From Spirochaetaceae bacterium (GTDB lineage Bacteria > Spirochaetota > Spirochaetia > UBA9216): 17,391 nt of DNA. The notes under the pieces are model-generated. The model worked only from the letters and a program-made list of their open reading frames with translations. It did no database searches and was not told the DNA's origin. This document shows positions 14,380 through 17,391 of the stretch, piece by piece; position 1 is the first letter of the stretch, and each line of letters opens with the position of its first letter. Position numbers and translations under genes: made by a program. Location of the stretch: NCBI GenBank assembly GCA_028527945.1, contig JAQQAK010000112.1:1-17391 (forward strand). The letters run 5' to 3'.

Positions 14380-15197
14380 TTATTTTTACTCACTCTGTTC
14401 TTATTGTTCATACGCATGTATTTTGTCCAAATACCTGAATAGAGAATATTCTCAATTATGGTTTTATCCTGATTAATTGGCAGTAAAACATATTTTTCTG
14501 TACAATCCGCCATAAGCAGGTTCAGTATATTGCCAAAGTTTTCCGATGGTGTTGTAATCATGGGATTATAGCGTTCTTTCTTTATATCCTGTTTAAGATC
14601 AATACAGGCATCCATTATGTAAATAAACCTTCCCAGAGAATTTATGAAAGCGCGCAGTTTATCAGAATATTCATCTTCTTTTATGACTGTAATCTCTTCC
14701 AGCAGTTTACCAAAGCAATTCGCGGGAATGTCCGGATTCAGTTCTCCGGATTTTTCAATAACAGATAATTCCTCAAGGTGTGTCTGGATTGCCTTGCATT
14801 GTTCAGGATATTTATCTGAGACCCTTGTGTATTCTTTTTTAAGCAGCTTCGCGCTCATCAGTGATATGGGGTTTTTGTCATCTATCCAATCATCAAGAAG
14901 GTTGTAATAGGCAAGCGCTATATTCATGTCCGCAGCATAGTCTGTTATATCATTTTTAAGGAAAACATGTTTTTTCCCGGGGTGAACAATACAGCGCTCT
15001 GTTCCGGGGGTAAGCTCTCTTTTATACAAGGAGGATATAAACATTATGAAGAAGGTCATGTCATAGTTGATGGTAATTCGGCTTGTTGTCCCATGCCTCT
15101 CTCCAAGGGCCCTGCATAGACCGCAATAGCATGAACGGTATCTTTCAGTCTCTTCCGGGGACAGTTTATCAAGATTCGCGACTAGGCTGCCAAACAT
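14376..15197 (-). CDS. DUF5685 family protein with two aspartate-rich motifs
   Basis: A 273-residue, mostly helical protein that matches the uncharacterised DUF5685 family. The N-terminal CYCGLCRALG block has C23, C25 and C28; C69 and H72 (CIVHP) could complete a metal site. Two acidic motifs stand out: LLDDWIDDKN (D102, D103, D106, D107) and IMDACIDLKQDIKKERYNP (D196, D200, D204). Paired motifs of this form, the second ending in an R-Y-x-P type sequence, resemble the magnesium-diphosphate motifs of phytoene/squalene-synthase-like isoprenoid synthases; this is my inference. No signal peptide is present. It lies between dnaK (12-base gap) and the J-protein gene (4-base overlap), so it should work with that Hsp70 system as client, adaptor or enzyme. 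Confidence 0.85.
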   Translation of the reverse strand: MFGSLVANLDKLSPEETERYRSCYCGLCRALGERHGTTSRITINYDMTFFIMFISSLYKRELTPGTERCIVHPGKKHVFLKNDITDYAADMNIALAYYNLLDDWIDDKNPISLMSAKLLKKEYTRVSDKYPEQCKAIQTHLEELSVIEKSGELNPDIPANCFGKLLEEITVIKEDEYSDKLRAFINSLGRFIYIMDACIDLKQDIKKERYNPMITTPSENFGNILNLLMADCTEKYVLLPINQDKTIIENILYSGIWTKYMRMNNKNRVSKNK

Positions 15198-15209
15198 ATT
15201 GGTCCCTTA

Positions 15210-16964
15210 TTAAGCCTTCTTTTCTTCATTGCTTTCGTCTTTATTCTCATCCTCTGGAAAATTCTTTTGCATTGTTTCAAGAATCGCTGAGAGCTGATTG
15301 CATGAATCCGCGATTTGCCGGTTGTCCTTGCCCTTCAGGGCCTTTTTTACAAGCTTGACAGATTCTCCAAGCCTTATTTTATCGTCTTTATTCAGCTTTT
15401 TCATCAGCTTTGATGCCTGAAAGATTAATTGTTCGGCATTATTTCTGGCTACGGCCTCCTCTCGTTTTCTCGCGTCCTCAGCCTCATACTCTTTGGCGTC
15501 TTTGATGGCCTTGTCTATCTCTTCCTGACTCATGTTGGAAGAAGATGTAATGGTAATGTTCTGTTCCTTACCGGTTCCAAGATCCCTGGCAGACACATTC
15601 ACAATGCCATTTGTGTCTATATCGAATGTAACTTCAATCTGTGGAACACCCCTCGGTGCTCTTCGAATCCCTTTAAGCTTGAACTTTCCTAACTGCTTGT
15701 TGTGTTTTACCATCTCCCGTTCACCCTGAACTACGTTAATATCAACTGAGGTTTGAAAGTTCGCGGCCGTTGTGAAAACCTGACTCTTCTTGGCCGGCAG
15801 GGTAGTATTGCGCTCTATTATTTTTGAGCAGACGCCGCCCAGGGTTTCAATTCCCAACGATAGCGGAGTTACATCCAGAAGAAGAAGGTCTTTTACCTGA
15901 CCAAGGAGCACTCCGCCCTGAAGCGCTGCCCCTCTGGCTACGCACTCATCCGGATTAATCCCCTTGGACGGTTCTTTTCCTATAAATTGTTTAACCAAAT
16001 TCTGTACCGCAGGGATTCGGGTTGAGCCTCCTACAAGGAGTACCTTGTTTATACCTTCTTTATTAAGGCCGGAATCCTGAATTGCCTGCTGCATAGGCCC
16101 CATTGTGGAATCTACAAGGTGAGAGGTCAGTTCATCGAATTTCTGACGGCCAAGCTCCAGGTTCAGGTTAAGCGGTTGTGAAGATTTTACCGCTATAAAG
16201 GGCAGATTAATTGTGGTTGAGCTCATACTGCTAAGCTCAATCTTGGCCTTTGTAGCCGCTTCTTTTACCCTTTGCATGGCAACCGGATCCTTGGCAAGGT
16301 TGAAATGCTGTTCCCTCTTAAACTCCTTGACTATATATTCTATTATACACTTGTCAAAATCATCACCGCCAAGCTTGTTGTTTCCTGATGTTGCAAGAAC
16401 CTCAATCAACCCTTCGTTTATATCAAGGATAGAAACATCGAAGGTCCCTCCGCCCAAGTCGTATACCATCACCTTTTGAGAGGCTTCCTTATCCACACCG
16501 TAGGCGACAGCGGCGGCAGTTGGTTCATTAATAATCCTCTGCACGTTGAGTCCCGCGATCTTTCCCGCGTCCTTTGTTGCCTGGCGCTGTGAATCTGAGA
16601 AATACGCTGGTACCGTAATTACGGCCTCAGTTACCCTTTCGCCAAGATAGGCTTCTGCGTCTGTTTTCAGCTTTTGCAGGATCATGGCAGATATTTCCTG
16701 CGGCGTATATTTCTTGCCGTCTATATTAAGCTTGTAATCGCCGCCCATTTCACGCTTGATAGAACTTATAGTCCGCTCATTATTTGTAACCGATTGGTTA
16801 AGGGCCGTTCTTCCAACAAGGCGCTCTCCATTTTCTGTAAAGGCCACTACAGAAGGGGTAGTCCTTTCTCCTTCAGAATTGATTATTACAGAGGCTTCAC
16901 CGCCTTCAACGACCGCGACACAAGAATTGGTTGTTCCAAGATCAATTCCTATTATTTTAGACAT
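15210..16964 (-). CDS. dnaK: Hsp70 chaperone DnaK
   Basis: A 584-residue ATP-dependent chaperone. The nucleotide-binding domain has the phosphate loops IGIDLGTTNSCV (5-16) and YDLGGGTFDVS, plus NEPTAAAVAYG and VLLVGGSTRIPA. The linker DLLLLDVTPLSLGIET leads to the substrate domain with NTTLPAKKSQVF and GVPQIEVTFDID. The helical lid is short and ends in an acidic/lysine tail (EDENKDESNEEKKA); a typical Firmicute DnaK is about 610-620 residues. It lacks the N-terminal insertion found in Gram-negative DnaKs. It is not next to hrcA, grpE or a full-length dnaJ but heads a cluster with DUF5685 and a class C J-protein, so it may be a second, specialised Hsp70. GGAGATAGT precedes the ATG at 16964. 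No complete CIRCE element is seen upstream. Confidence 0.96.
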   Translation of the reverse strand: MSKIIGIDLGTTNSCVAVVEGGEASVIINSEGERTTPSVVAFTENGERLVGRTALNQSVTNNERTISSIKREMGGDYKLNIDGKKYTPQEISAMILQKLKTDAEAYLGERVTEAVITVPAYFSDSQRQATKDAGKIAGLNVQRIINEPTAAAVAYGVDKEASQKVMVYDLGGGTFDVSILDINEGLIEVLATSGNNKLGGDDFDKCIIEYIVKEFKREQHFNLAKDPVAMQRVKEAATKAKIELSSMSSTTINLPFIAVKSSQPLNLNLELGRQKFDELTSHLVDSTMGPMQQAIQDSGLNKEGINKVLLVGGSTRIPAVQNLVKQFIGKEPSKGINPDECVARGAALQGGVLLGQVKDLLLLDVTPLSLGIETLGGVCSKIIERNTTLPAKKSQVFTTAANFQTSVDINVVQGEREMVKHNKQLGKFKLKGIRRAPRGVPQIEVTFDIDTNGIVNVSARDLGTGKEQNITITSSSNMSQEEIDKAIKDAKEYEAEDARKREEAVARNNAEQLIFQASKLMKKLNKDDKIRLGESVKLVKKALKGKDNRQIADSCNQLSAILETMQKNFPEDENKDESNEEKKA

Positions 16965-17004
16965 ACTATCTCCTCAATTAAATGCATGTATAATTCGTAT
17001 GCCT

Positions 17005-17037
17005 AATATAAGCAGGAAATATAAACTCAATATAAAC
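17005..17037. promoter_or_regulatory. Three AATATAAAC-type direct repeats between dnaK and the response-regulator gene
   Basis: AATATAAGC (17005-17013), AATATAAAC (17018-17026) and AATATAAAC (17029-17037) lie in the same direction. The last two are identical and spaced exactly 11 bp, one helical turn. This is the typical layout of OmpR/PhoB-family binding sites, and the adjacent gene encodes a response regulator. They lie 41-78 bases before dnaK and 46-78 bases before the regulator start. Confidence 0.5.
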
Positions 17038-17082
17038 TGTGCTAAAAAAGGAAAAAAAAGTATATTTAAAAGAGGGGGAAAA

Positions 17083-17391
17083 ATGTTCTGTATCCTTATT
17101 GTAGAAGATGATGAAAATACCAGAAAATTGATGAACGCGGTATTTCTCAATAGCGGCTACAGGGTTTTTCTGGCCGGCGATGGAATTGAGGCCATAGATA
17201 TGATGCAGAGCCATCATATTGATCTTGTTGTACTGGATCTTATGATGCCTCGAATGGATGGGTATGAGTTTACAAAAACACTGAGAAGGGCAAATAATAA
17301 TATTCCCATCCTGATGGTAACTGCAAGAGAGGCACTGTCGGATAAAAAGAAGGGCTTTCTTGCCGGTACAGATGATTATATGGTAAAACCC
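17083..17391 (+). CDS. Response regulator receiver domain, C-terminus cut by window edge
   Basis: The first 103 codons are in the window. It is a CheY-like receiver domain of two-component systems, phosphorylated by a histidine kinase. It has the acidic pair D9-D10 (LIVEDDENTRKL), the phospho-acceptor D52 (VVLDLMMPRMDGYEF), T80 (ILMVTARE) and K102 (DDYMVKP). The window ends exactly at the conserved KP, so the output domain is not seen. The LVVLDLMMP and GTDDYMVKP signatures are most like the OmpR/PhoB class, which would make it a DNA-binding regulator; this is an inference. The ATG at 17083 is preceded by AGAGGGGG. It diverges from dnaK with 118 bp between, a region that contains direct repeats suited to such a regulator. 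Confidence 0.92.
   Translation, partial: MFCILIVEDDENTRKLMNAVFLNSGYRVFLAGDGIEAIDMMQSHHIDLVVLDLMMPRMDGYEFTKTLRRANNNIPILMVTAREALSDKKKGFLAGTDDYMVKP

Noticed and set aside
16965..17082. CIRCE (HrcA) element upstream of dnaK
   Set aside because: On the minus strand TTAGCACAG resembles one half-site, but the matching GAGTGCTAA half is absent at the required nine-base spacing.
1..17391. CRISPR array, tRNA or rRNA gene, transposase or prophage genes
   Set aside because: No regularly spaced repeats, cloverleaf or rRNA sequence, or transposase/integrase motifs were found when reading both strands.

Overview
The window is AT-rich, compactly coded bacterial chromosome. It most likely comes from an anaerobic low-GC Firmicute of the class Clostridia. 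The clues are a complete pyruvate formate-lyase/activase pair, strong GGAGG-type ribosome binding sites, several TTG starts, the DUF5685 family, and a DnaK without the roughly 25-residue N-terminal insertion found in Gram-negative DnaKs. The genus cannot be fixed from this sequence alone.

Left part (1-4900, all minus strand). A TrmO-type tRNA methyltransferase runs off the left edge and is followed by a DUF2200 gene. Next comes a degraded stretch (928-1645). It holds the first residues of a GNAT acetyltransferase, a MarR regulator without its N-terminus, and a multiply frameshifted copy of the start of the neighbouring gene. That neighbour is an intact two-gene membrane operon: a 640-residue ankyrin-repeat protein with a signal peptide and four C-terminal membrane segments, then a 397-residue two-helix membrane protein with TPR-like repeats.

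Middle (4900-8400). An OFA-type MFS transporter (minus, with a clear terminator) and a small DUF6506 gene (plus, with a clear promoter and terminator) diverge from a 457-bp control region that carries operator-like inverted repeats. They are followed by an unrecognised tail-anchored protein and a VOC/glyoxalase-fold protein, separated by a stretch with competing RNA hairpins.

Right-centre (8400-13230). pflB-pflA on the minus strand diverges from an ArgP-like LysR regulator. The regulator is followed by a SerB-like HAD-IB hydrolase. Pyruvate formate-lyase splits pyruvate to acetyl-CoA and formate, so the OFA transporter nearby could handle formate or another small carboxylate.

Right end (13246-17391). 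Four tightly packed minus-strand genes form an apparent Hsp70 module: dnaK, DUF5685, a J-domain protein, and a membrane zinc-ribbon protein. No grpE or hrcA lies in the cluster within this window. The DUF5685 protein has two aspartate motifs that look like those of all-alpha isoprenoid synthases, which makes the cluster the most interesting part of the window. A response-regulator gene diverges from dnaK and runs off the right edge. Between them lie three AATATAAAC-type direct repeats that look like an OmpR-family operator.
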